DNA of 7,780 nt, from NCBI GenBank assembly GCA_025464025.1, contig JAODBP010000156.1, positions 1-7,780 of the forward strand, read 5' to 3'. The notes under the pieces were generated by a model that worked only from the letters and a program-made list of their open reading frames with translations, searched no databases and was not told the DNA's origin. This DNA comes from Actinomycetes bacterium (GTDB lineage: Bacteria; Actinomycetota; Acidimicrobiia; Acidimicrobiales; CADCSY01). The position numbers and the translations under genes were made by a program. This document shows positions 1 through 6,203 of this stretch, piece by piece; position 1 is the first letter of the stretch; each line of letters opens with the position of its first letter.

Positions 1-935
1 CGGTCCTGCCACGCCGTGCGGTGGGCCTCGCCCCGGGCGATGGTCTCGCGGTAGAAGGCGAGCACGTCGTCGGGCACCCAGAACGACTCCTCGGGCGGGA
101 TGCCCAGGATCTCCTTGGTGACCTTGATCTCGTCCTCGCCGAACGGGTTGCCGTGGGCCGCCTCGGTGTCGGTGAACTTGGGCGACGGGTAGCCGATGTG
201 GCTGCGCAGGACGATGAGCGTGGGCCTGTCCTCGACGGCCATGCCCCGGCGCACGGCGGCCTCGAGGGCGTCGCAGTCGTTGGCGATCTCGCCGACCTCG
301 TCGACGTCCCAGCCGTAGGCCCGGAACCGCTCGGCGGCGTTGTCCGTGAGGGCCAGCTCGGTCTCGCCGTCGATGGTGATGTGGTTGTCGTCGTAGACGT
401 AGACCAGCCGGCCGAGGCCGAGGTGGCCGGCGAGGGAGGCGGCCTCGTGGCTCACGCCCTCCATGAGGTCGCCGTCGCCGCAGATCACGAACGTGTGGTG
501 GTCGCACAGCTCGGGGCTGAACCGGCTCCGGAGCCAGCGCTCGGCGATGCCCATGCCGACGCCGTTGCCGACGCCCTGGCCGAGCGGGCCGGTCGTGACC
601 TCGACGCCCTTGGTGTGGTGGCGCTCGGGGTGGCCCGGCGTCCTCGAGTGCCACTGGCGGAAGGCCTTGAGGTCGTCGAGCTCGAGGCCGTACCCGGTGA
701 GGTAGAGCATCGAGTAGAGGAGGATCGAGGCGTGGCCGGCCGACAGGATGAAGCGGTCGCGGTCGGGCCAGTCGGGTGCGGCCGGGTCGTGCTCCATGAC
801 CCGGGTGAACAGCACGTGAGCCAGCGGGGCCAGGGCCATCGCCGTGCCCGGGTGCCCGGAGTTGGCGGCCTGGGGGGCGTCCATCGCCAGCCCCCGGATG
901 ACGTTGATGCCCCGCTGCTCCAAGTCCGTGGTCAC
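1..935 (-). CDS. tkt: Transketolase, N-terminal part (cut by window start)
   Basis: Thiamine-diphosphate enzyme of the non-oxidative pentose phosphate pathway, moving two-carbon ketol units between sugar phosphates in the cytoplasm. 311 residues are visible of a family usually near 650-700; the rest lies beyond base 1. The reading opens MTTDLEQRGINVIRGLAMD and shows family landmarks in order: GHPG with His28, AGHAS with His68, a GPLGQG loop near 116-121, the ThDP/metal motif GDGDLMEG at 153-160 followed by YDDNHITIDG at 181-190, and a late conserved His near 261 (AAHG). These correspond to the substrate- and cofactor-binding histidines known in the family. I chose GTG at 935 because TAGGGT lies 7 bases upstream; an in-frame GTG at 944 would add three residues. 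The gene follows the hydrolase after a 54-base gap but appears to have its own promoter. The product is certain; only the start is open. Confidence 0.97.
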   Translation of the reverse strand, partial: MTTDLEQRGINVIRGLAMDAPQAANSGHPGTAMALAPLAHVLFTRVMEHDPAAPDWPDRDRFILSAGHASILLYSMLYLTGYGLELDDLKAFRQWHSRTPGHPERHHTKGVEVTTGPLGQGVGNGVGMGIAERWLRSRFSPELCDHHTFVICGDGDLMEGVSHEAASLAGHLGLGRLVYVYDDNHITIDGETELALTDNAAERFRAYGWDVDEVGEIANDCDALEAAVRRGMAVEDRPTLIVLRSHIGYPSPKFTDTEAAHGNPFGEDEIKVTKEILGIPPEESFWVPDDVLAFYRETIARGEAHRTAWQD

Positions 936-942
936 CCCGTTC

Positions 943-948
943 ACCCTA
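943..948 (-). promoter_or_regulatory. tkt: -10-like box of transketolase, leaderless type
   Basis: On the minus strand TAGGGT is followed by 7 bases and then the GTG start at 935. No Shine-Dalgarno sequence lies in between. I could not recognise a clear -35 element upstream. The spacing fits a transcript beginning at or beside the start codon, as is common in Actinobacteria. Confidence 0.55.
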
Positions 949-989
949 CCGAGGGCGGGGCGACGGGCCGATCACGTTCCGGTGAAGCC

Positions 990-1865
990 TCAGCCCCGCA
1001 GCGCCCGGCCGACGGCGTCGTCGAAGACCTTGGCCGCCTGGATCGCGATGCGGGGGTCCTGCGCCTCGGCACCGTGGTAGAGGCCCGGCCCGCAGTACAG
1101 CTCGACCGGCACGCCGGCGGCCATGAGGCGGGAGGCGTACTCGATGCCCTCGTCGCGGAGGGGGTCGAGCCCGTTGACCTGGATGACGGCCGGCGGCAGC
1201 CCCGACAGGTCGGTCGCCCGGGCCGGGGCGGCGTAGGGCGAGGTGGCCGACCGGTCGGCGTCGTCGCCGAGGTAGTGGAGCCACATGCCCTCGGCCGCCG
1301 TGCTGTTGAAGCCGAGGGTCTCGGCCATGGCCCGCTGCGACGGGGTCTGGAGGCGGTCGTCGAGGACCGGGATGTGGAGGGCCTGGAGCGCGATGCGTGG
1401 ACCGCTGTCGTCGCGGGCCTTGAGCGCGACGGCGGCCGCGAGGGCACCACCGGCACTGGCACCGGTCACCACGACGCGGTCGGCGTCGACGTCGAGCTCG
1501 CACGCGGCCCAGAGGAACGCGGCCCAGCAGTCGTCGAAGCCGGCCGGGAAGGGGTCCTCCGGCGCCAGGCGGTAGTCGACCGACACCACCTGCGCGCCGT
1601 GGCGCAGCGCCCAACCGGCATCGGTGAGCGGGAACGAGTCGGCCCGCAGCATCACGAAGGCGCCACCGTGGATCGACACGACGAGCGGCAGGGTGCCAGT
1701 GGCGTCCTTCGGCCGGTACGTGAGGACGCGCACCGCCGGGTCGCCCGGGACGAAGCGCTCCTCGATGTCGAGCTGGTCGCGCTGCTCGTCGGAGAGCGCC
1801 ATGCCGGTGTACACCTCCGGCTCGCCCCGCGGCGGGATCGGCAGCAGCTGGTCGGCCCGAGACAT
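990..1865 (-). CDS. Alpha/beta hydrolase, HSL-type esterase/lipase family
   Basis: A 291-residue probable cytoplasmic carboxylesterase; no signal peptide is seen. The hormone-sensitive-lipase layout is complete: oxyanion-hole motif HGGAF at 66-70 (the family usually has HGGGF, so one Gly is replaced by Ala), the block YRLAPEDPFPAG at 98-109, nucleophile elbow GASAGG with Ser137, acid Asp234 in LDPLRDEG, and His264 in LYHGAEA. The natural substrate cannot be read from sequence; short-chain acyl esters are typical for the family. It begins 8 bases after the FIST gene stop, and an AGGGGG ribosome-binding site overlaps that stop codon, so the two are probably co-transcribed and translationally coupled. 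The ATG at 1865 is fixed by this site. The family is near certain, the substrate unknown. Confidence 0.92.
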   Translation of the reverse strand: MSRADQLLPIPPRGEPEVYTGMALSDEQRDQLDIEERFVPGDPAVRVLTYRPKDATGTLPLVVSIHGGAFVMLRADSFPLTDAGWALRHGAQVVSVDYRLAPEDPFPAGFDDCWAAFLWAACELDVDADRVVVTGASAGGALAAAVALKARDDSGPRIALQALHIPVLDDRLQTPSQRAMAETLGFNSTAAEGMWLHYLGDDADRSATSPYAAPARATDLSGLPPAVIQVNGLDPLRDEGIEYASRLMAAGVPVELYCGPGLYHGAEAQDPRIAIQAAKVFDDAVGRALRG

Positions 1866-1869
1866 GGTT

Positions 1870-1875
1870 CCCCCT
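1870..1875 (-). promoter_or_regulatory. Ribosome-binding site of the hydrolase, overlapping the upstream stop
   Basis: AGGGGG on the minus strand lies 4 bases before the ATG at 1865. Its first two bases belong to the TAG stop of the FIST gene (1876-1874), which suggests coupling of the two genes. The same stretch read as TAGGGG, 5 bases from the ATG, resembles the -10 boxes elsewhere here but lacks the final T, so I favour a ribosome-binding site. Confidence 0.55.
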
Positions 1876-3019
1876 AGAGGTCGTGCAGGAGCAGCACCGA
1901 GGCGGTGAAGGTGTGCAGGAAGCTACGCCCGCCGACCGGGCCGAGCTCGCCGGCGCACGACATCCCGGCCAGCGGGATGCGGTCGAGCAGGTCGCTGACG
2001 ACCTGGGCGTCGTGGCTCTCGATCCCGAACAGGCTCGTGCCCCGGCCGTTGCAGGTGAACAGGAGCGCCCCGTCGGCGGCCCGGGCCCACAGCAGGTCGC
2101 GGAGGTCTTCGTCGGCTGATGCCGCGTCCCTCACCTGGAGCTGGACGGTGGAGCCGACCTCGACCTCGTCGCCGACCGCCACGGCCCCCGAGCTCGGGTC
2201 GGCGCCGAGGACGTCCCGGATGAGGAAGTCGCCCCGCTCGAAGGTGGCCTTCCGCTCGTCGATCACCCGGCCGATGTGGAGCCCGCGCTGGGCCAGGTCG
2301 ACATCGTCCGGGCTGAGCAGTCGCAGCGTCTCCTGCACCTTCTCCAGCGCGTTGCGGCCGGCCAGCTCCTTGATCATCGTGCCGTCGGCCGCGGTGACGA
2401 CCATCGGGTCGCCGATGGGCCGGCACCCCTGCGACACCACGGTCTGCACGCCGACCCCGCCGATGACGATGGCGATGGCGCCATCGGTCACCACGTGGCC
2501 GTCGAGCACGAGGCGGTTCCCGCCCGGGCCCCGGGCCGCCGAGGCCAGCCCGCCGATGACCGGCAGGTCGACGCCGACCTGGTCGCGGAGTCCAGCCACG
2601 AGCTCGTCGGCCGGGAACGTGAACGGGTCGGCGAAGACGAGCACGGCCTCGGCATCGGCCGGCAGCTCGCACGCGGCCGGGAAGCCGGTGATGGCCGGTC
2701 CGTCGGCCGTGCGCTCGGCGGCGAGGCGATGGGCCTCGACGGTGGGGATGCGCGCCGCCCAGAGCGAGATGGCGGGGTGGTCCTCGACCTCCCGGTCGGC
2801 ACCGACGACGGTGCCGGCCGTGCAACCGACGAGCACCCGGGGCCGGAGGAGCTGCCGCACCGCCGACGCGATGTCCTCGATGGCACCGGTGTGGGGCGCG
2901 GAGACGAAGAGGATGGCAAGGTCGGGCGCGTCGCCGAGCTGCTCCAGCACCTCGCCGACCACCTCGCCGACGGCGTGCGTCGGCAGCGGGTGCTCCGAGA
3001 GCGCGGCAGCGAAGGGCAT
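1874..3019 (-). CDS. FIST N- and C-domain sensor protein
   Basis: A 381-residue protein that looks like a stand-alone FIST protein: an N-terminal FIST domain over about residues 30-220 (VLVGCTAGTVVG near 62-73, then a stretch from VIGGLASAA to SQGCRPIG) and a FIST C-terminal domain over about 225-375, ending in NGRGTSLFG and then GMSCAGELGPVGGRSFLHTFTASVLLL. FIST domains are known as predicted small-ligand sensing modules, often fused to signalling domains such as methyl-accepting or GGDEF domains. None is attached here, so it may act as a soluble sensor or partner protein. No signal peptide or membrane helix is visible. It starts 9 bases after the DUF983 stop and is followed closely by the hydrolase. 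A TAGGCT box 6 bases before its ATG could give it a separate leaderless transcript. The ligand is unknown. Confidence 0.9.
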   Translation of the reverse strand: MPFAAALSEHPLPTHAVGEVVGEVLEQLGDAPDLAILFVSAPHTGAIEDIASAVRQLLRPRVLVGCTAGTVVGADREVEDHPAISLWAARIPTVEAHRLAAERTADGPAITGFPAACELPADAEAVLVFADPFTFPADELVAGLRDQVGVDLPVIGGLASAARGPGGNRLVLDGHVVTDGAIAIVIGGVGVQTVVSQGCRPIGDPMVVTAADGTMIKELAGRNALEKVQETLRLLSPDDVDLAQRGLHIGRVIDERKATFERGDFLIRDVLGADPSSGAVAVGDEVEVGSTVQLQVRDAASADEDLRDLLWARAADGALLFTCNGRGTSLFGIESHDAQVVSDLLDRIPLAGMSCAGELGPVGGRSFLHTFTASVLLLHDL

Positions 3020-3025
3020 GGCCAG

Positions 3026-3031
3026 AGCCTA
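3026..3031 (-). promoter_or_regulatory. -10-like box of the FIST gene, built on the DUF983 stop codon
   Basis: On the minus strand TAGGCT is followed by 6 bases and the ATG at 3019. The TAG is also the stop codon of the DUF983 gene. No Shine-Dalgarno sequence is present, so an internal leaderless promoter is plausible. Confidence 0.45.
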
Positions 3032-3463
3032 GGGATCGGGCTCTCCGTCGGCGTCGCCCCGCTCGAAGCGGTAGACGGCGGCGTCGGCCTCCTCGTCGGG
3101 CTCGAGGGGTGCCATGGCCAGGTGGATGGCCGCCCACGTCGTCTTGGAGAAGGGGTAGCCGACGATCGGGAGGACGACGCAGATGGCGATGGCCACCCCG
3201 AGGATGAGCGGCATCGGCGGATCGGGGAGCGTGAGGGCGAAGGCCACGACGATCCAGGTGCCGAGGACGGCCTGCATCAGGCAGAAGTTGAGGAAGTACG
3301 CGCCGAGGAAGAACCCCGGCTCCCGCTCGAGGTGCGCGGCGCACCGGGGGCAGCGCTCGCGCAGCCGGAACCACGTCGCGAACACACCACCCGAGCCGCA
3401 CGACGGGCAGCGGCGGGTCACGCCCCGCCCGAGGAGCCGCCAGAGCGACGGTCCGGCCTCCAC
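3029..3463 (-). CDS. DUF983 family zinc-ribbon membrane protein
   Basis: A 144-residue small membrane protein of the DUF983 family, whose function is not established. The N-terminus carries two CxxC pairs (Cys19/Cys22 and Cys38/Cys41) in a CPSCGSGG...CPRCAAHLE arrangement, expected to bind one zinc ion. The family-type sequence [11 protein letters not shown] follows, then two hydrophobic stretches at about 51-79 and 84-105, and an acidic C-terminal tail rich in Asp and Glu. The open frame reaches back to 3586, into the divergent TetR gene, but I chose GTG at 3463. This puts the zinc ribbon near the N-terminus as in the family, and TACCGT lies 7 bases upstream. It heads a run with the FIST and hydrolase genes. 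In some proteobacteria DUF983 genes sit near cytochrome oxidase genes; nothing of that kind is seen here. Confidence 0.85.
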   Translation of the reverse strand: MEAGPSLWRLLGRGVTRRCPSCGSGGVFATWFRLRERCPRCAAHLEREPGFFLGAYFLNFCLMQAVLGTWIVVAFALTLPDPPMPLILGVAIAICVVLPIVGYPFSKTTWAAIHLAMAPLEPDEEADAAVYRFERGDADGEPDP

Positions 3464-3470
3464 CCCGACG

Positions 3471-3476
3471 ACGGTA
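3471..3476 (-). promoter_or_regulatory. -10-like box of DUF983, leaderless type
   Basis: On the minus strand TACCGT is followed by 7 bases and GTG at 3463. It stands back to back with the TetR promoter box at 3518-3523, so the two divergent transcripts share about 41 bases of upstream DNA. Confidence 0.5.
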
Positions 3477-3478
3477 CG

Positions 3479-3497
3479 CCCGGCACAAAGGTCCGGG
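3479..3497. promoter_or_regulatory. Inverted repeat between divergent promoters, candidate TetR operator
   Basis: CCCGG at 3479-3483 and CCGGG at 3493-3497 form a perfect 5-bp inverted repeat with a 9-base centre. It lies just upstream of the DUF983 -10 box and in the -35 zone of both divergent genes. TetR proteins usually bind short palindromes near their own gene. The arms are short and GC-only, so a chance match is possible. Confidence 0.3.
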
Positions 3498-3513
3498 GTT
3501 GCGAGGGGTTGCG
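3495..3513 (+). repeat. Direct repeat GGGGTTGCG, two copies at 10-bp spacing
   Basis: GGGGTTGCG occurs exactly at 3495-3503 and again at 3505-3513, one helical turn apart, just upstream of the TetR -10 box. Such in-phase direct repeats often bind activators or response regulators. The first copy overlaps the right arm of the inverted repeat at 3479-3497. Confidence 0.45.
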
Positions 3514-3517
3514 TCGG

Positions 3518-3523
3518 TACCCT
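3518..3523 (+). promoter_or_regulatory. -10-like box of the TetR gene, leaderless type
   Basis: TACCCT lies 5 bases before an in-frame GTG (3529) and 8 bases before the ATG (3532). The T and A are part of the GGTACC palindrome at 3516-3521. No convincing Shine-Dalgarno sequence precedes either start. Confidence 0.5.
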
Positions 3524-3531
3524 GGAGCGTG

Positions 3532-4143
3532 ATGGCGACGGCCGAGACCCTCTCGACCCGTGAGGCGATCCTCGTGGCGGCGACACGCGCCTTCGGCGAG
3601 CACGGCTATGACGGGACGTCGCTCAACGACATCGCCGACGCCGTGGGGATCCGGCGCCAGAGCCTGCTCCACCACTTCGCGTCCAAGGCGATCCTCTACC
3701 AGGAGGTCTTCGCCCGAGCCGTGGTCGACTTCGGCGCCCGCGTCGAAGAGGCCCTCCAGGGTCCGCGGGAGGGATGGCGGCTGGTCGACCACGTGCTCGA
3801 CGCCGGCTTCGACTTCTTCGTCGAGAACCCCGACTTCGTCCGCCTGGTCCGCCGCGAGGCCCTCGAGGGCGGGGCCGAGCACGGGATCGACCTCGGCCTG
3901 CTCCTCCGCCCGTTCTTCCTCCGGGCCTCGGCGTTCTTCGACCGGGAGATGGAGGCGGGCAACTTCCGCCGCCAGGATCCCGAGCAGATGCTGATCACCG
4001 GGTACGGCGCGCTGCTCAGCTACTTCAGCGACGCGCCGTTCCTCGAGGTCCTCCTCGACGAGGACCCGCTGGGGGAGAAGGCGCTCAAGCGGCGCCTCGA
4101 GCACGTCCGGGCCTTCTTCCAGGCCGCCCTGACGCCCGTTTGA
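3532..4143 (+). CDS. TetR/AcrR-family transcriptional regulator
   Basis: A 203-residue DNA-binding regulator. The N-terminal TetR domain is clear: [24 protein letters not shown] at 8-31, a helix-turn-helix at about 28-50 ([21 protein letters not shown]), and the typical [10 protein letters not shown] stretch that follows. The ligand-binding half, about 60-203, is helical and contains several Phe/Leu-rich segments, for example [17 protein letters not shown] near 98-114; its ligand cannot be inferred. The start is ATG 3532, or GTG 3529 one codon earlier. The longer open frame from 3499 would run through the promoter region. It is divergent from the DUF983-FIST-hydrolase run and precedes a peptidase S13 gene by 25 bases. 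The divergent run and its own promoter are the likeliest targets, given the shared intergenic repeats. Confidence 0.95.
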   Translation: MATAETLSTREAILVAATRAFGEHGYDGTSLNDIADAVGIRRQSLLHHFASKAILYQEVFARAVVDFGARVEEALQGPREGWRLVDHVLDAGFDFFVENPDFVRLVRREALEGGAEHGIDLGLLLRPFFLRASAFFDREMEAGNFRRQDPEQMLITGYGALLSYFSDAPFLEVLLDEDPLGEKALKRRLEHVRAFFQAALTPV

Positions 4144-4156
4144 CCCATTCGTCCTC

Positions 4157-4162
4157 CATACT
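4157..4162 (+). promoter_or_regulatory. -10-like box of the S13 peptidase gene
   Basis: CATACT is followed by 6 bases and the GTG at 4169. It keeps the A at position 2 and T at position 6 but lacks the first T, so it is a weaker match than the others. It lies in the 25-base gap after the TetR stop. Confidence 0.35.
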
Positions 4163-4168
4163 CCTCCG

Positions 4169-5536
4169 GTGCGCTCTCGCCCGGTGGCGGCCGGCTTCGT
4201 CGCGTCCCTCTTCGCCCTGACGGGCTGTGCCCTGCCTGCCTCCGAGGCGGCCCAGGCACCGCCGTCGACGTCGTCGACCACGACGAGCACGACGAGCACG
4301 ACGAGCACGTCCACGAGCTCCACGACCGTGGTGCCGACGACGACGACGGCCTCGGCGCCCAAGGTCTCGGAGCTGCTCCGCACCCTCGGTGTGACGTGGT
4401 CGAAGACGCCGGCCTCGTCCTGCCTCGTCGTGACCGAGGGCGGGAAGGTCGTCTTCGAGCGGAACCCCGACGGCGCGGTCGCCCCGGCCTCGACGATGAA
4501 GCTCCTGACGGCTACGGCCGTGCTCCAGCGCATCGACCCCAACGCCCGGCTGGTCACGCCCATGGTCGCCGCCGCGCCACCCGACGCCACCGGCACGGTG
4601 GCCGGCGACCTCTGGCTGGTCGGCGGCGGCGACCCGGTGCTCGGCACGGCCGCCTACCGGAGCCACTTCACCCGCAAGCCCCGGCTGATCAACGGGATCG
4701 AGGCCCTGGCCGACCGCCTGGTCGCCGCCGGCGTGCACCACGTGACCGGTCGGGTCGTGGGCGACGACGGCCGCTACGAGCGCCGCCGGTACGGCGCCAC
4801 CTGGCCGGCCCGCTACATCACGGCCAACGAGACCGGCCCGCTCAGCGCCCTCTCGGTCAACGACGGGTTCGAGCACTGGAACCCCGACCGGCCGTTCAAG
4901 GATCCGGCCGCCGGCGCGGCCGCCGTCCTCAACGAGCTGCTCCGGCAGCGGGGCGTGAAGGTCGACGGCCTGCCGGCCAGCGGAACGGCACCCAAGGGCG
5001 CAGTCCAGGTGGCGGCCCTGCCGTCGCCCACCATCCGCGAGCTCGTCGGCCAGATGCTGCTCGACAGCGACAACGACACGGCCGAGCTGCTCCTGCGCGA
5101 GCTCGGGCTGCGCGTCCTGGGCCAGGGCACCACCGACGCCGGCCGCCGCGTGGTGGTCGACACCCTCACCCGGCTCGGCCTGCCGATGCGGAACGTCCGG
5201 GTGCTCGACGCTTCCGGGCTGGATCCGGCCGACCGCGTCACCTGCCGGCTCATGGTGGCGCTCACCGGCTCGCCGTCGGCGGCCACGATCCAGGCATCGG
5301 TGCCCGTGGCCGGCCGCACCGGCACGCTCTACAAGCGCTTCCTGAACACGCCGGTCGCCGGTCGCCTCCGGGCCAAGACCGGCTCGATCAAGGGCGTGGC
5401 CTCGCTGGTCGGCTGGGTGTCGAGCACGGCGGGCCACGCCTACGCCTTCGCCTACGTGGAGAACGGCGTGGCGCCGCTGCAGGGCAGCCGCCTCCAGGAC
5501 GAGCTCGGCCACGACCTCGTCCTCGCCGCCCCGTAG
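4169..5536 (+). CDS. dacB: D-alanyl-D-alanine carboxypeptidase/endopeptidase, peptidase S13 (PBP4 type), lipoprotein
   Basis: A 455-residue penicillin-binding protein that trims or cleaves D-Ala-containing peptidoglycan crosslinks outside the membrane. The N-terminus has basic residues, a short hydrophobic core and the lipobox LTGC at 17-20, so Cys20 is a likely lipid anchor. A Ser/Thr linker spans about 33-62. The catalytic motifs are in PBP4 order: SxxK as S108-T-M-K111, SxN as S300-D-N302, and KTG at 403-405. The family blocks LVGGGDPVL (150-158) and LDASGLDPADRVT (346-358) are also present. The long gap between SxxK and SxN holds the extra domains typical of S13. All catalytic residues are intact. 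The start is GTG 4169, giving a compact signal peptide. Its TAG stop forms part of the next gene's -10 box. The symbol follows the E. coli homologue. Confidence 0.95.
   Translation: MRSRPVAAGFVASLFALTGCALPASEAAQAPPSTSSTTTSTTSTTSTSTSSTTVVPTTTTASAPKVSELLRTLGVTWSKTPASSCLVVTEGGKVVFERNPDGAVAPASTMKLLTATAVLQRIDPNARLVTPMVAAAPPDATGTVAGDLWLVGGGDPVLGTAAYRSHFTRKPRLINGIEALADRLVAAGVHHVTGRVVGDDGRYERRRYGATWPARYITANETGPLSALSVNDGFEHWNPDRPFKDPAAGAAAVLNELLRQRGVKVDGLPASGTAPKGAVQVAALPSPTIRELVGQMLLDSDNDTAELLLRELGLRVLGQGTTDAGRRVVVDTLTRLGLPMRNVRVLDASGLDPADRVTCRLMVALTGSPSAATIQASVPVAGRTGTLYKRFLNTPVAGRLRAKTGSIKGVASLVGWVSSTAGHAYAFAYVENGVAPLQGSRLQDELGHDLVLAAP
4279..4309 (+). repeat. dacB: 9-bp tandem repeat in the S13 peptidase linker
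   Basis: The unit CACGACGAG occurs three times exactly (4279-4305), followed by a partial fourth copy (CACG). Its length is a multiple of three, so copy-number change would keep the frame and only alter the Thr/Ser-rich linker between the lipid anchor and the catalytic domain. Confidence 0.8.
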
Positions 5537-5539
5537 GGT
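5534..5539 (+). promoter_or_regulatory. -10-like box of the LON-domain gene, built on the S13 stop codon
   Basis: TAGGGT is followed by 6 bases and GTG at 5546. The TAG at 5534-5536 is the stop codon of the S13 gene. The hexamer equals the one before transketolase. No Shine-Dalgarno sequence is seen. Confidence 0.5.
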
Positions 5540-5545
5540 CCCCTC

Positions 5546-6166
5546 GTGGCTGTCCTGCCGATGTTCCCGCTGGGGACGGTGCTGGTGCCGGGGGCGTTCC
5601 TCCCGGTGCGCGTGTTCGAGCCCCGGTACCGGGAGCTGGTCCACCACTGCCTCACCGGCACGCCGGAGTTCGGCGTCGCCCTGATCGAGCGGGGGAGCGA
5701 GGTCGGGGGCGGTGATGCGCGGTTCGACGTCGGCTGCGTCGCCCGGATCCTCGAGGCCGGCGAGCTCCCCGGGGGCCACATCGCCCTGGCGACGGTCGGC
5801 GACCGCCGGATCCGGGTCACCTCGTGGCTGCCCGACGACCCCTACCCCCGGGCCGAGGTCGAGGAGTGGCCCGACCCGCCGGCGGGCGACGCCGACGTCG
5901 ACCTCCGCGACGTCGTGCTGGGCGACCTGCGCCGGGTGCTCGCCCTCGCGGCCGAGGTCGGCGAGTCGGTCGCCGACGCCGCCGGGATCGAGCTGGCCGA
6001 GGACGTGACGGTCGCCAGCTACCAGCTCGCCGCCCTGGCTCCGGTCGGGCCGCTCGACCGGCTCGCCCTGCTCGCCGCACCGTCCGTGGCCGAGCGGCTC
6101 GGACGCGTCGCGGCGCTGCTGGCCGACGTCGAGACCGTGCTTGCCACCCGACTCGGCGGGGGATAG
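5546..6166 (+). CDS. LON substrate-binding (N-terminal) domain protein
   Basis: A 206-residue protein consisting only of the LON N-terminal substrate-binding domain (PF02190 type), without the ATPase and protease domains of full Lon. The start MAVLPMFPLGTVLVPGAFLPVRVFEPRYREL is diagnostic: the PLF/FPL strand, the P-G-x-x-L-P-L/V segment and the FEPRYREL helix. An LIERGSEVGGG loop, GCVARILEAGELPGGHIALATVGDRRIRV near 63-91, and a helical C-terminal half (about 118-200) follow. Stand-alone LON-domain proteins are widespread in bacteria and their job is not settled; binding unfolded or specific proteins is the usual guess. The start is GTG 5546, 9 bases after the S13 stop. The downstream holin-like gene begins 37 bases later, so these genes may share a transcript. 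Confidence 0.93.
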   Translation: MAVLPMFPLGTVLVPGAFLPVRVFEPRYRELVHHCLTGTPEFGVALIERGSEVGGGDARFDVGCVARILEAGELPGGHIALATVGDRRIRVTSWLPDDPYPRAEVEEWPDPPAGDADVDLRDVVLGDLRRVLALAAEVGESVADAAGIELAEDVTVASYQLAALAPVGPLDRLALLAAPSVAERLGRVAALLADVETVLATRLGGG

Positions 6167-6193
6167 GAAGGTCGCCCGCCCGGCGGACGATCC

Positions 6194-6199
6194 AAGGAG
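6194..6199 (+). promoter_or_regulatory. Shine-Dalgarno site of the holin-X-like gene
   Basis: AAGGAG lies 4 bases before GTG at 6204. It is the best classical ribosome-binding site in the window and fixes this start over the upstream ATG at 6141, which would lie inside the LON-domain gene. It suggests a leadered or polycistronic message here, unlike the leaderless-looking genes around it. Confidence 0.8.
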
Positions 6200-6203
6200 C
6201 TCC

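Noticed and set aside
21..1877. A 618-codon plus-strand open frame opposite transketolase and the hydrolase
   Set aside because: It is antisense to two clearly recognised genes, its composition is dominated by Val, Gly, Ala and Arg, and it shows no domain. GC-rich DNA commonly leaves such antisense frames open.
1923..3532. Long open frames in other frames and on the other strand over the FIST and DUF983 genes (1923-3488 minus, 2276-3532 plus)
   Set aside because: The FIST and DUF983 reading frames carry family motifs; the alternatives are Arg- and Gly-rich shadow translations.
4140..4162. TTGACC (4140-4145) as a -35 box for the S13 gene
   Set aside because: Only 11 bases separate it from CATACT at 4157-4162, far short of the usual 16-19. 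The motif also overlaps the TetR stop codon.
6170..6190. GC-rich CGCC/GGCG stretch after the LON-domain gene as a terminator
   Set aside because: The pairing is short with almost no loop and no T-run follows. The next gene begins within 40 bases with a good Shine-Dalgarno site.
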